From Streptomyces sp. (GTDB lineage Bacteria > Actinomycetota > Actinomycetes > Streptomycetales > Streptomycetaceae), in contig NZ_JAEKKT010000134.1 in NCBI RefSeq assembly GCF_019510245.1, positions 124,001 to 188,000 of the forward strand: a DNA stretch of 64,000 bases, in the 5' to 3' direction. The notes beneath the pieces are model-generated. The model was not told the origin of the DNA. It saw only the letters and a program-made list of their open reading frames with translations, and ran no database searches. Positions 35,402 to 43,317 of the stretch are shown here, one piece after another. Position numbers and translations under genes: made by a program. Positions within the stretch are counted from its first letter, which is position 1. The number at the start of each line of letters is the position of its first letter.

Positions 35402-35593
35402 CCAGGCTTCTCCGCCGCCTCCCCGCAGCCTCGCACCCCAGCGTTCCCGTCGGCACACCGGCCGCCCGGTGTGCCGCCGTCCGCCCAGCCCCCGTGCCCG
35501 CGCGCCCCCGCGCACCGATCCGTGCCCGAACACGGCCCGGTGCGCGGCCCCCGCCGTGGGACACGTGGGTGTCCGACTCCGCCGGAGCCCGCC

Positions 35594-36577
35594 ATGAGTG
35601 AACCCCCAGGCGCCACGATCGCCGCCCCCGAGGCACCACCCGCCGCCGACGAACCGTCAGAACCCCTCGCCGCACAGCGCGTTCTGCCGCTGCGCAGGCC
35701 GGGACGGCGGATCGCCACCGCCGTCGCCCTGGTCCTCGTCGCCCAGTTCGCCCACGGACTGGTGACCAACCCCTTCTACCAGTGGGACCGCTTCGGCTAC
35801 TGGTTCCTGCGCCCGACCATCCTCGACGGACTGGTCATCACCCTCGAAGTCACCGCCTACAGCGCGGTCCTGGGCCTCCTCGGCGGCATCCTGCTCGCTC
35901 TGGCCCGGCTCTCGAAGAGCCCGGTCCTGCGCGCGGTGAGCTGGACCTACGTGTGGGCGCTGCGCTCCGTCCCGCTCATCGTGGTCCTGCTCTTCCTCTA
36001 CAACTTCAGCGCCCTGTACAAGACGTTGAGCATCGGCGTCCCCTTCGGTCCCGCCTTCTTCTCCTTCGACGAGTCGAAGCTCGCCACCGACATGGCCGTC
36101 GCCGTCGTCGGCCTCAGCCTCAACGAGGCCGCCTACGCGGCCGAGGTGGTGCGCGGCGGCATCCTCTCCGTGGACCAGGGCCAGCACGAGGCCGCCGCCG
36201 CGCTCGGCCTGCCCAAGGGCTACCAGTTCCGGAAGATCGTGTTCCCGCAGGCCCTCCGGTCCATCACCCCGAACTACGTCAACCAGCTGATCGGCCTGAT
36301 CAAGAGCACCTCGCTGGTCTTCTACGTCTCGCTGCTCGACCTGTTCGGCTCCGCGCAGAGCATGGGCTCCACCTACCCCGGCGACATCGTGCCGCTGCTC
36401 CTGGTGGTGACCGTCTGGTACCTGATCCTGACCAGCATCGTCTCCGTGATCCAGTTCTACGTCGAGCGGCACTACGCCCGCGGCGCCACCCGCACACTGC
36501 CCCCGACCCCCTTCCAGAAGCTGCGCACCGGCCTCACCGACCTGCGCGCCCGCATCCGCCGGGAGGCCGCGGTATGA
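35594..36577 (+). CDS. Amino-acid ABC transporter permease (polar/cystine type)
   Basis: 327 aa from ATG 35594 with GGAG 6 bases upstream; the longer open frame is leader sequence. About five to six membrane helices and the HisMQ signature EAAAALGLPKGYQFRKIVFPQALRSI. VTNPFYQWDRFGYWFL and GLVITLEVTAYSAVLG are typical of this family. It is the first structural gene of the riboswitch-controlled operon and overlaps the ATPase gene by 4 bp. Cystine or another sulfur amino acid derivative is the likely substrate from context. Confidence 0.9.
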   Translation: MSEPPGATIAAPEAPPAADEPSEPLAAQRVLPLRRPGRRIATAVALVLVAQFAHGLVTNPFYQWDRFGYWFLRPTILDGLVITLEVTAYSAVLGLLGGILLALARLSKSPVLRAVSWTYVWALRSVPLIVVLLFLYNFSALYKTLSIGVPFGPAFFSFDESKLATDMAVAVVGLSLNEAAYAAEVVRGGILSVDQGQHEAAAALGLPKGYQFRKIVFPQALRSITPNYVNQLIGLIKSTSLVFYVSLLDLFGSAQSMGSTYPGDIVPLLLVVTVWYLILTSIVSVIQFYVERHYARGATRTLPPTPFQKLRTGLTDLRARIRREAAV

Positions 36578-37362
36578 CCGTCACCGACACCCTGGAGACG
36601 GCGCCCGCCGCCCTGGAGATCCACGGCGTCCACAAGTGGTACGGCGCCCACCGCGTCCTCGGCGGCATCGACCTGACCATCCGTCCCGGCGAGGTCACCG
36701 TCGTCCTCGGCCCGTCCGGCTCCGGCAAGTCCACCCTCCTGCGGGTCATCAACCACCTGGAGAAGCCCGAGCGCGGGCACGTCAGCATCAACGGCGAGCC
36801 GATCGGCGTGAAGCGGCACGGGGAGCAGCTGAAGGAACTGAGCGAGCGCGCCATCCTGGCCCAGCGCGGCCGGATCGGCTTCGTCTTCCAGAACTTCAAC
36901 CTCTTCCCGCACCTGACCGTGCTGGACAACGTGGCCGCCGCCCCGGTCGCCACCGGAAAGCTCACGAAGCCCGAGTCACAGGCCCTGGCCAAGGAACTCC
37001 TGGAACGGGTCGGCCTCGGCGAGCGCATCGGCGCCTACCCCCGGCAGCTCTCCGGCGGCCAGCAGCAGCGCGTCGCCATCGCCCGCGCCCTCGCCCTGCG
37101 CCCCGGCGTCATCCTCTTCGACGAGCCCACCTCCGCCCTGGACCCCGAACTCGTCGGTGAGGTCCTCGCCGTCATCAAGGACCTGGCGACCAGCGGCACC
37201 ACCCTCGTCATCGTCACCCACGAGATCGGCTTCGCCCGCGAGATCGCCGACCGGGTCGTCTTCATCGACGGCGGCCGGATCGTCGAGCAGGGCCCGCCCT
37301 CCGAGGTCCTCGACAACCCGCAGCACGAGCGGACCAGGGACTTCCTCAGCAAGGTCCTCTGA
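36574..37362 (+). CDS. Amino-acid ABC transporter ATP-binding protein
   Basis: 262 aa, ATG 36574 overlapping the permease stop, GGGAGG at 36561-36566. Walker A GPSGSGKST, Q-loop FVFQNFNLFPHLTVLDN, signature LSGGQQQRVAIARAL, Walker B VILFDEPTSALDPE and H-loop VTHEIGF are all intact. It energises uptake together with 35594 and 37419. Confidence 0.95.
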   Translation: MTVTDTLETAPAALEIHGVHKWYGAHRVLGGIDLTIRPGEVTVVLGPSGSGKSTLLRVINHLEKPERGHVSINGEPIGVKRHGEQLKELSERAILAQRGRIGFVFQNFNLFPHLTVLDNVAAAPVATGKLTKPESQALAKELLERVGLGERIGAYPRQLSGGQQQRVAIARALALRPGVILFDEPTSALDPELVGEVLAVIKDLATSGTTLVIVTHEIGFAREIADRVVFIDGGRIVEQGPPSEVLDNPQHERTRDFLSKVL

Positions 37363-37418
37363 ACCCCTTTCACCCACCCCTTTCCCACCCCGTTCACGCA
37401 ACACGAAGGATTACAGCC

Positions 37419-38444
37419 ATGCCCACGCTCCTCACCCGACGCAGCCTGATCAGAGGCATCACCGCGGCGACCGCGGTCGCCACCCTCGCCACCGGGCTCG
37501 CCGCCTGCGGGGGCGACAGCGACGCGGCCACCACCACCTCCGCCGCGAAGAGCGGCGAGGTCGTCATAGGGCAGGTCTCCAACGGCGCCGCCACCCAGAC
37601 CACGATCAAGGTCGCCGAGGTCAAGTCCATCAGCGCCGAACTGCCCGCCTCCGTCAAGAAGAGCGGCAAGCTGGTCATCGCCGAGGGCGCGCTGCCCGCC
37701 GGGTTCCCGCCGCTGGCCTTCGTGGGCAGCGACCAGAAGACCCTCACCGGCTCCGAGCCCGACCTCGGCCGTCTGGTCGCCGCGGTCTTCGGCCTCAAGC
37801 CCGAGATCAGGAACGCCACCTGGGAGAACATGTTCGTCGGTATCGACAGCGGCAAGGTCGACGTGGCCTTCTCCAACGTCACCGACACCGAAGAGCGCAA
37901 GAAGAAGTACGAGTTCGCCTCCTACCGGCAGGACAACCTCGCCTTCACCGTGCCGAAGAAGAGCACCTGGAACTTCGACGGCAACTACCAGAACCTGGCG
38001 GGCAAGACCGTCTCCGTGAGCGCCGGCACCAACCAGGAGAAGATCCTCCTGGAGTGGAAGAAGAAGCTGGAGAGCGAGGGCAAGAAGCTCACCGTCAAGT
38101 ACTTCCAGGACAGCAACAGCGTCTACCTGGCCCTGTCCAGCGGCAAGATCGACGCCTACCTCGGCCCCAACCCCGGCATCGCGTACCACAACAAGCAGAC
38201 CGCGGACACGCCCAACGCCACCCGCACCGCCGGCACCTCCTCCGGCGCCGGCGCGAGCCTGCAGGGCCTGATCGCGGCCACCGCGAAGAAGGACAGCGGG
38301 CTGGCCAAGCCGCTCGCCGACGCCATCAACTACCTGATCAAGAACGGCCAGTACGCCAAGTGGCTCAAGGCCTACAACCTCTCCAACGAAGCGGTCGCCA
38401 AGTCCGAGGTCAACCCGCCCGGACTGCCGCTCGACAACTCGTGA
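37419..38444 (+). CDS. Amino-acid ABC transporter substrate-binding lipoprotein
   Basis: 341 aa. Lipobox LAAC (Cys30), preceded by TRRSLIRG. SBP_bac_3 fold: GKLVIAEGALPAGFPPLAFV, GSEPDLGRLVAAVFGL, NMFVGIDSGKVDVAFSNVTD and GLAKPLADAINYLIKNGQYAKWL. The usual bilobate amino-acid-binding pattern is complete. Third gene of the operon. Ligand is inferred to be a cysteine derivative from neighbours only. Confidence 0.9.
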   Translation: MPTLLTRRSLIRGITAATAVATLATGLAACGGDSDAATTTSAAKSGEVVIGQVSNGAATQTTIKVAEVKSISAELPASVKKSGKLVIAEGALPAGFPPLAFVGSDQKTLTGSEPDLGRLVAAVFGLKPEIRNATWENMFVGIDSGKVDVAFSNVTDTEERKKKYEFASYRQDNLAFTVPKKSTWNFDGNYQNLAGKTVSVSAGTNQEKILLEWKKKLESEGKKLTVKYFQDSNSVYLALSSGKIDAYLGPNPGIAYHNKQTADTPNATRTAGTSSGAGASLQGLIAATAKKDSGLAKPLADAINYLIKNGQYAKWLKAYNLSNEAVAKSEVNPPGLPLDNS

Positions 38445-38490
38445 CCACCCGCACCGGCACGCCCGTCGACCTGGGAAGGACTCCGCCTCC

Positions 38491-39240
38491 GTGACCGTCC
38501 AGACCGACTTCCGCGGAGGCGGAGCCCCTCTCACCCCCGACACCACCCCCCTCGACAACGCCGTCTGGTCCGCTCTCACCGGACCGCACGCCCGTCTCGC
38601 GGAGAGGTTCGGCCGAGCGGCCCGCTATCCCGACGACATCTACGCCTACGCGGCTCTCGCCGATGCCTCCGACCCGGCCGCCTGGGCCGACCTGCACACG
38701 CTCGTCGGCCCCGGGACGACGGTGAAGATCAAGCCCGTCGAACAGGCACCGCCGCCCGGCTGGGAGGTGGTCGGCGGCGGGACCGGCGTCCAGTTCGTCG
38801 ACACGGCACTGCGGGCCGAGCCCGCCCCCGAGGCGGTTCGGCTCGGGCCGGACGACGTGCCCGAGATACTTGAGCTGGTCGCCCGCACCGAGCCCGGCCC
38901 GTTCCGCACCCGGACCGTCGAGATGGGCACCTATCTCGGCATCCGGCACCACGGCCGGCTGATCGCCATGGCCGGGGAGAGGTTGCGTGTTCCCGGCTGG
39001 ACGGAGATCAGTGCCGTCTGCGCCGACCCGGAGTACCGGGGCAGGGGGCTTGCCACCCGCCTCGTCCGCGCGGTCGCCGCCGGTATCCGGGAGCGCGGCG
39101 ACACCCCGTTCCTGCACGCGGCCCCCAGCAACGCGAACGCCATCCGGCTCTACGAGTCGATCGGCTTCACAGAACGGCTGCGCGGCCGGACCCTGCTGGT
39201 GCGCAGCCAGGGAACAACCACGGGCGCCGGTCTGTTGTGA
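38491..39240 (+). CDS. GNAT N-acetyltransferase
   Basis: 249 aa from GTG 38491; GGGAAGGA (38473-38480) upstream. The C-terminal half is a GNAT fold with the acetyl-CoA loop ISAVCADPEYRGRGLATRLV (R/QxxGxG/A) and SNANAIRLYESIGF. The N-terminal ~100 residues are an FR47-like extension. In the B. subtilis S-alkylcysteine pathway an acetyltransferase (SnaA) protects the amino group before flavin monooxygenases cleave the thioether; the same gene order relation here suggests that role. This is inference. Confidence 0.85.
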   Translation: MTVQTDFRGGGAPLTPDTTPLDNAVWSALTGPHARLAERFGRAARYPDDIYAYAALADASDPAAWADLHTLVGPGTTVKIKPVEQAPPPGWEVVGGGTGVQFVDTALRAEPAPEAVRLGPDDVPEILELVARTEPGPFRTRTVEMGTYLGIRHHGRLIAMAGERLRVPGWTEISAVCADPEYRGRGLATRLVRAVAAGIRERGDTPFLHAAPSNANAIRLYESIGFTERLRGRTLLVRSQGTTTGAGLL

Positions 39241-39283
39241 GTCACGACGAGATGCACACCGAGCAGGCCGGGAGGTGCGGGAC

Positions 39284-39379
39284 GTGACACGTGTCCTCAG
39301 CCCCGGCCGCCGTACCGTCCTGCACTCCCGGCCGCACATCGACCTGCTGCGCGTGGCCGGCGCGCTCTGTTGTTCCTGA
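39284..39379 (+). CDS. Putative regulatory leader peptide 3 (HIDLLRVAGALCC type)
   Basis: 31 aa from GTG 39284, with GGAGG at 39271-39275, to TGA 39379. It ends SRPHIDLLRVAGALCCS, the canonical form of the signature, with two consecutive TGT Cys codons just before the end. It precedes the first flavin monooxygenase by 62 bp. A ribosome stalling at the Cys pair under cysteine shortage could alter downstream folding. Confidence 0.7.
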   Translation: MTRVLSPGRRTVLHSRPHIDLLRVAGALCCS

Positions 39380-39441
39380 CTTTCCTCCGCCGCGCCCCAT
39401 CCTCCGGCGCGCCCTCGTACGGACCTCAGGAAGGCACCACT

Positions 39442-40653
39442 GTGTCCTCATCTCCCGCTTCCCACCTGCACCTCGCCGTCGCCCTGGACGGCACCGGCTG
39501 GCACCCCGCCTCCTGGCGCGAGCCGGTGGCCCGCCCCGGCGACCTGCTCACCGCCGGCTACTGGGCCGACCTGGTGGCCGAGGCCGAGCGCGGCCTCATC
39601 GACTTCGTCACCATCGAGGACGGCCTCGGCCTGCAGTCCTCGCACTACGGCGAGCCGGACGGCCGCACCGACCAGGTCCGCGGCCGCCTCGACGCCGTCC
39701 TGATCGCGTCCCGTATCGCGCCCCTGACCAGCCACATCGGCCTGGTGCCGACGGTGATCGCCACCCACACCGAGCCGTTCCACATCTCGAAGGCGATCGC
39801 CACCCTGGACTACGTCAGCACCGGCCGGGCGGGACTGCGGGTGCAGATCTCGGCCCGCCCGAACGAGGCGGACCACTTCGGCCGGCGCACGTTCCCGCCG
39901 ATCGACCTGGCGGGCCTGCGTTCCCCGGCCGGACAGGAGCGGCTCGCCGAGCACTTCGACGAGGCCGCCGACTACGTCGAGGTCGTGCGCAGGCTCTGGG
40001 ACAGCTGGGAGGACGACGCCGAGATCCGGGACGCCGCCACCGGCCGCTTCATCGACCGCGACAAGCTGCACTACATCGACTTCGAGGGCAGCAGGTTCAG
40101 CGTCAAGGGCCCCTCCATCACCCCGCGCCCGCCGCAGGGACAGCCGCTGGTCACCGCGCTCGGTCACCAGACCGTGCCCTACCGGCTGATCGCCCGCCAG
40201 GCCGACGTCGGCTACGTCACCCCGCAGGACGGCGCCGACGCCCGCGCGATCCTCGCCGAGATCCGCGCCGAGCAGGCGGCCGCCGGACGGTCCGGTGACA
40301 CCGTGCACGTCTTCGGCGACCTCGTGGTCCTCCTGGACGACGACGCGGCCACGGCCGAGGCCCGCAAGGACCGCCTCGACGCCCTCGACGGCGGCGCGCT
40401 GACGAGCGACGCCCGGATCTTCGCCGGTACGGCCGCCCGACTCGCGGATCTCCTCGAGGAGTTCGCGGCCGAGGGACTCACCGGTTTCCGGCTCCGACCC
40501 GCCGTCCTCGGTCACGACCTGCCGCGCATCACCCGGGACCTGGTCCCCGAACTCCAGCGCCGCGACCGCTTCCGCACCGCCTACGAGGCCGACACCCTGC
40601 GCGGTCTGCTCGGGCTCGCCCGCCCCGCCAACCGCTACGCCGCCACCGCCTGA
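39442..40653 (+). CDS. LLM-class flavin-dependent monooxygenase (first of three)
   Basis: 403 aa from GTG 39442 with AGGAAGG (39428-39434); the frame extends upstream over the leader peptide region. TIM-barrel luciferase-like pattern: FVTIEDGLGLQSS, VLIASRIAPLTSHIGLVPT, HISKAIATLDYVSTGRAGLR, and RRLWDSWEDDAEI. It is an FMNH2-dependent oxygenase related to NtaA/SnaA. Position behind leader peptide 3 and before two more members suggests oxidation of an organosulfur compound. Confidence 0.88.
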   Translation: MSSSPASHLHLAVALDGTGWHPASWREPVARPGDLLTAGYWADLVAEAERGLIDFVTIEDGLGLQSSHYGEPDGRTDQVRGRLDAVLIASRIAPLTSHIGLVPTVIATHTEPFHISKAIATLDYVSTGRAGLRVQISARPNEADHFGRRTFPPIDLAGLRSPAGQERLAEHFDEAADYVEVVRRLWDSWEDDAEIRDAATGRFIDRDKLHYIDFEGSRFSVKGPSITPRPPQGQPLVTALGHQTVPYRLIARQADVGYVTPQDGADARAILAEIRAEQAAAGRSGDTVHVFGDLVVLLDDDAATAEARKDRLDALDGGALTSDARIFAGTAARLADLLEEFAAEGLTGFRLRPAVLGHDLPRITRDLVPELQRRDRFRTAYEADTLRGLLGLARPANRYAATA

Positions 40654-40675
40654 GCCGGAAGGACCGCACCCCGTC

Positions 40676-42049
40676 ATGAGCAAGCCGCTGAAGCAGATCC
40701 ATCTGGCCGCCCACTTCCCGGGCGTCAACAACACCACGGTGTGGAGCGACCCGGCCGCCGGCAGCCACATCGAGTTCAGCTCCTTCGCACACTTCGCGCA
40801 GACCGCCGAACGCGCCAAGTTCGACTTCCTGTTCCTCGCCGAGGGTCTTCGCCTGCGCGAACAGGGCGGCAAGATATACGACCTGGACGTCGTCGGCCGC
40901 CCGGACACCTTCACGGTCCTCGCCGCCCTGGCCGCCGTCACCGAGCGCCTCGGGCTGACCGGCACCATCAACTCCACCTTCAACGAGCCCTACGAGGTGG
41001 CCCGCCAGTTCGCCAGCCTCGACCACCTCTCCGGCGGCCGGGCCGCGTGGAACGTGGTCACCTCCTGGGACGCCTTCACCAGCGAGAACTTCCGGCGCGG
41101 CGGCTTCCTGCCGCAGGACGAGCGCTACAGCCGCGCCAAGGAGTTCCTCGCCACCGCCAACGAGCTCTTCGACTCCTGGCACGGCGACGAGATCCTCGCC
41201 GACCAGGCGACCGGCGCCTTCCTCCGCGACGCGGGCGCGGGCTCCTTCGTGCACAAGGGCCCCCAGTTCGACATCCACGGCCAGTTCAACGTGCCGCGCT
41301 CCCCGCAGGGCCGTCCGGTGATCTTCCAGGCCGGCGAGTCCGACGAGGGCCGCGAGTTCGCCGCCTCCAGTGCCGACGCGATCTTCAGCCGGTACGCCAC
41401 CCTCGACGCCGGCCAGGCCTTCTACACCGACGTGAAGTCCCGCCTCGCCAAGTACGGCCGCCGCCCCGAGGACCTGCTGATCCTGCCCGCCGCCAGCTTC
41501 GTCCTCGGCGACACCGACGCGGAGGCCGAGGAGATCGCCCACCAGGTGCGCCGCCAGCAGGTCAGCGGCGCGACCGCCATCAAGCACCTGGAGTTCGTCT
41601 GGAACCGGGACCTGTCGTCGTACGACCCGGAGGGCCCGCTCCCCGACGTCGACCCGCTGGTGACCGAGGAGCACATCTCCCGGGGCCGCGCCCAGGTGCG
41701 GATGTACCGCGACCCGGTCGCCATCGCCCAGGAGTGGCGCGAGCTCGCCGATGCCAACAAGTGGTCCATCCGCGACCTCGTGATCAACACGGGCAACCGG
41801 CAGACCTTCGTCGGCTCCCCCGCCACCGTCGCCCGCACCATCAACGACTTCGTGCAGGCCGACGTCTCCGACGGCTTCATCCTGGTCCCGCACATCACCC
41901 CCGGCGGCCTCGACACCTTCGCCGACACGGTCGTCCCGCTCCTCCAGGAACAGGGCGTCTTCCGCACCGAGTACGAGGGCACCACCCTGCGCGACCACCT
42001 CGGCCTCGCGCACCCCGACCAGCCACGTGGCGAGCGGGCCGCGTCGTGA
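40676..42049 (+). CDS. LLM flavin monooxygenase, NtaA/SnaA/CmoJ-like
   Basis: 457 aa, ATG 40676, GGAAGG upstream. Begins KQIHLAAHFPGVNNTTVWSDP and carries FDFLFLAEGLRLREQ, LDHLSGGRAAWNVVTSWD, ARNFG-type segment SENFRRGGFLPQDERYSRA and QAGESDEGREFAA, all typical of the nitrilotriacetate-monooxygenase/SnaA subgroup. B. subtilis CmoJ (YtnJ) of the S-alkylcysteine pathway belongs here. Requires reduced FMN supplied by a partner reductase that is not encoded nearby. Confidence 0.92.
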   Translation: MSKPLKQIHLAAHFPGVNNTTVWSDPAAGSHIEFSSFAHFAQTAERAKFDFLFLAEGLRLREQGGKIYDLDVVGRPDTFTVLAALAAVTERLGLTGTINSTFNEPYEVARQFASLDHLSGGRAAWNVVTSWDAFTSENFRRGGFLPQDERYSRAKEFLATANELFDSWHGDEILADQATGAFLRDAGAGSFVHKGPQFDIHGQFNVPRSPQGRPVIFQAGESDEGREFAASSADAIFSRYATLDAGQAFYTDVKSRLAKYGRRPEDLLILPAASFVLGDTDAEAEEIAHQVRRQQVSGATAIKHLEFVWNRDLSSYDPEGPLPDVDPLVTEEHISRGRAQVRMYRDPVAIAQEWRELADANKWSIRDLVINTGNRQTFVGSPATVARTINDFVQADVSDGFILVPHITPGGLDTFADTVVPLLQEQGVFRTEYEGTTLRDHLGLAHPDQPRGERAAS

Positions 42050-43125
42050 AGTTCCTCGCGATCACCCTGATCGTGCACCGCCCGGACCCGGTCACGGGCC
42101 TCCACAAGTCCACGCACGACCGGTTCCGCGAGGTCCTCGACAACGCCGTGCTCGCCGAGGAGCTGGGCTTCGACGGCTTCGGGGTGGGGGAGCGGCACGA
42201 GCGCCCGTTCATCTCCTCCTCGCCGACCGTGGTGCTCAGCCATGTCGCCGCACTCACCCGGCGTATCCGGCTCTTCACCGCGGTGACCACGCTGAGCCTG
42301 CTGGACCCCGTCCGGGCGTACGAGGACTACGCGACCCTCGACCACCTCTCCGGGGGCCGCCTCGACCTGATCATCGGCAAGGGCAACGGCTCCGCCCAGC
42401 GCGAGTTGTTCCACGTCACGCCCGAGGACCAGTGGGACCGCAACGCCGAGAGCCACCAGGTGTTCCGGCAGCTGTGGCGGCAGGACAAGGTGACGGCGAA
42501 GACGCGGTTCCGGCCGGAGCTGACGGACGCCGAGGTCTGGCCGCGCCCCTACCAGCGGCCAGTCCGGGTCTGGCACGGCAGTGCCACCAGCAAGGAGTCC
42601 GTCGACCTCGCGGCCCGCCACGGCGACCCGCTGTTCTCCGCGAACGTCACCAACCCCATCGAGCCGTACGCCGAGTTGATCCGGTACTACCGGGAACGCT
42701 GGGAGCACTACGGCCACGACCCGGCGGACATCGCCGTCGGCGCCGGCTCGGCGGGCACCTGTGTCGCCCCCACCTCTCAGGAGGCGCTCGCCGCCTACCG
42801 CCCGGTCTTCGAATCCAACCTGGCCTTCTTCAACAAGGCCGGGCTGCCGGTGGTCTTCGAGACGCTGGAGGACTTCGTCGAGCGCAGCTCGGCCCTGATC
42901 GGCAGCCCACAGCAGGTCATCGACAAGGTGCACCGCTACCACGAGCAGTTCGGGCACACCGTGGTCCATCTGCACGCGGACGCAAGCGGCCTCACCGACA
43001 CCCAGCACCGCGACTCCCTGGAACTCTTCCAGTCGGCGGTCGCCCCGACCCTGCGCAAGGACATCCCCGACCCGCCTTTCGACTGGGGCCCGGTCCTGCC
43101 CGCCGAGGAGGCGACCCGTGTCTGA
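42046..43125 (+). CDS. LLM flavin monooxygenase, YtmO/CmoO-like
   Basis: 359 aa from GTG 42046, overlapping the previous stop (GTGA). Luciferase-like pattern: LGFDGFGVGERHERPFISSS, TAVTTLSLLDPVRAYEDYAT, LDHLSGGRLDLIIGKGNG, and VIDKVHRYHEQFGHTVVHL. Together with the CmoJ-like enzyme it would form a two-oxygenase set as in the B. subtilis ytmI operon. Its last codons overlap a GTG that opens the stub of a further monooxygenase. Confidence 0.9.
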   Translation: MKFLAITLIVHRPDPVTGLHKSTHDRFREVLDNAVLAEELGFDGFGVGERHERPFISSSPTVVLSHVAALTRRIRLFTAVTTLSLLDPVRAYEDYATLDHLSGGRLDLIIGKGNGSAQRELFHVTPEDQWDRNAESHQVFRQLWRQDKVTAKTRFRPELTDAEVWPRPYQRPVRVWHGSATSKESVDLAARHGDPLFSANVTNPIEPYAELIRYYRERWEHYGHDPADIAVGAGSAGTCVAPTSQEALAAYRPVFESNLAFFNKAGLPVVFETLEDFVERSSALIGSPQQVIDKVHRYHEQFGHTVVHLHADASGLTDTQHRDSLELFQSAVAPTLRKDIPDPPFDWGPVLPAEEATRV

Positions 43126-43185
43126 CATCCCCCTCGGCGTCCTCGGCCCCGTCCCGGTCTCCTCCGGTTCGACGGCCGCCGACGG
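43118..43185 (+). pseudogene. N-terminal stub of a fourth LLM/luciferase-like monooxygenase
   Basis: From GTG 43118 (8-base overlap with the preceding gene) the frame reads SDIPLGVLGPVPVSSGSTAA, which is the standard opening of MsuE/luciferase-like flavoproteins. After about residue 22 (base ~43185) similarity ends and the frame continues as random Pro/Arg-rich sequence to 43384. The rest of the gene is gone. Confidence 0.6.
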
Positions 43186-43317
43186 GGCCCCACGTCCCCG
43201 GTTTCCGCAGCCCTCGCGGCGTGGTCGCGGCACGTATCCCTCCCCCGAAGGTTACGTGCCGCGACCGCTTCCCCCGGCGCCGGACAGTGGTCCGACCTCC
43301 GCGTCGCGGCCGTGCTG

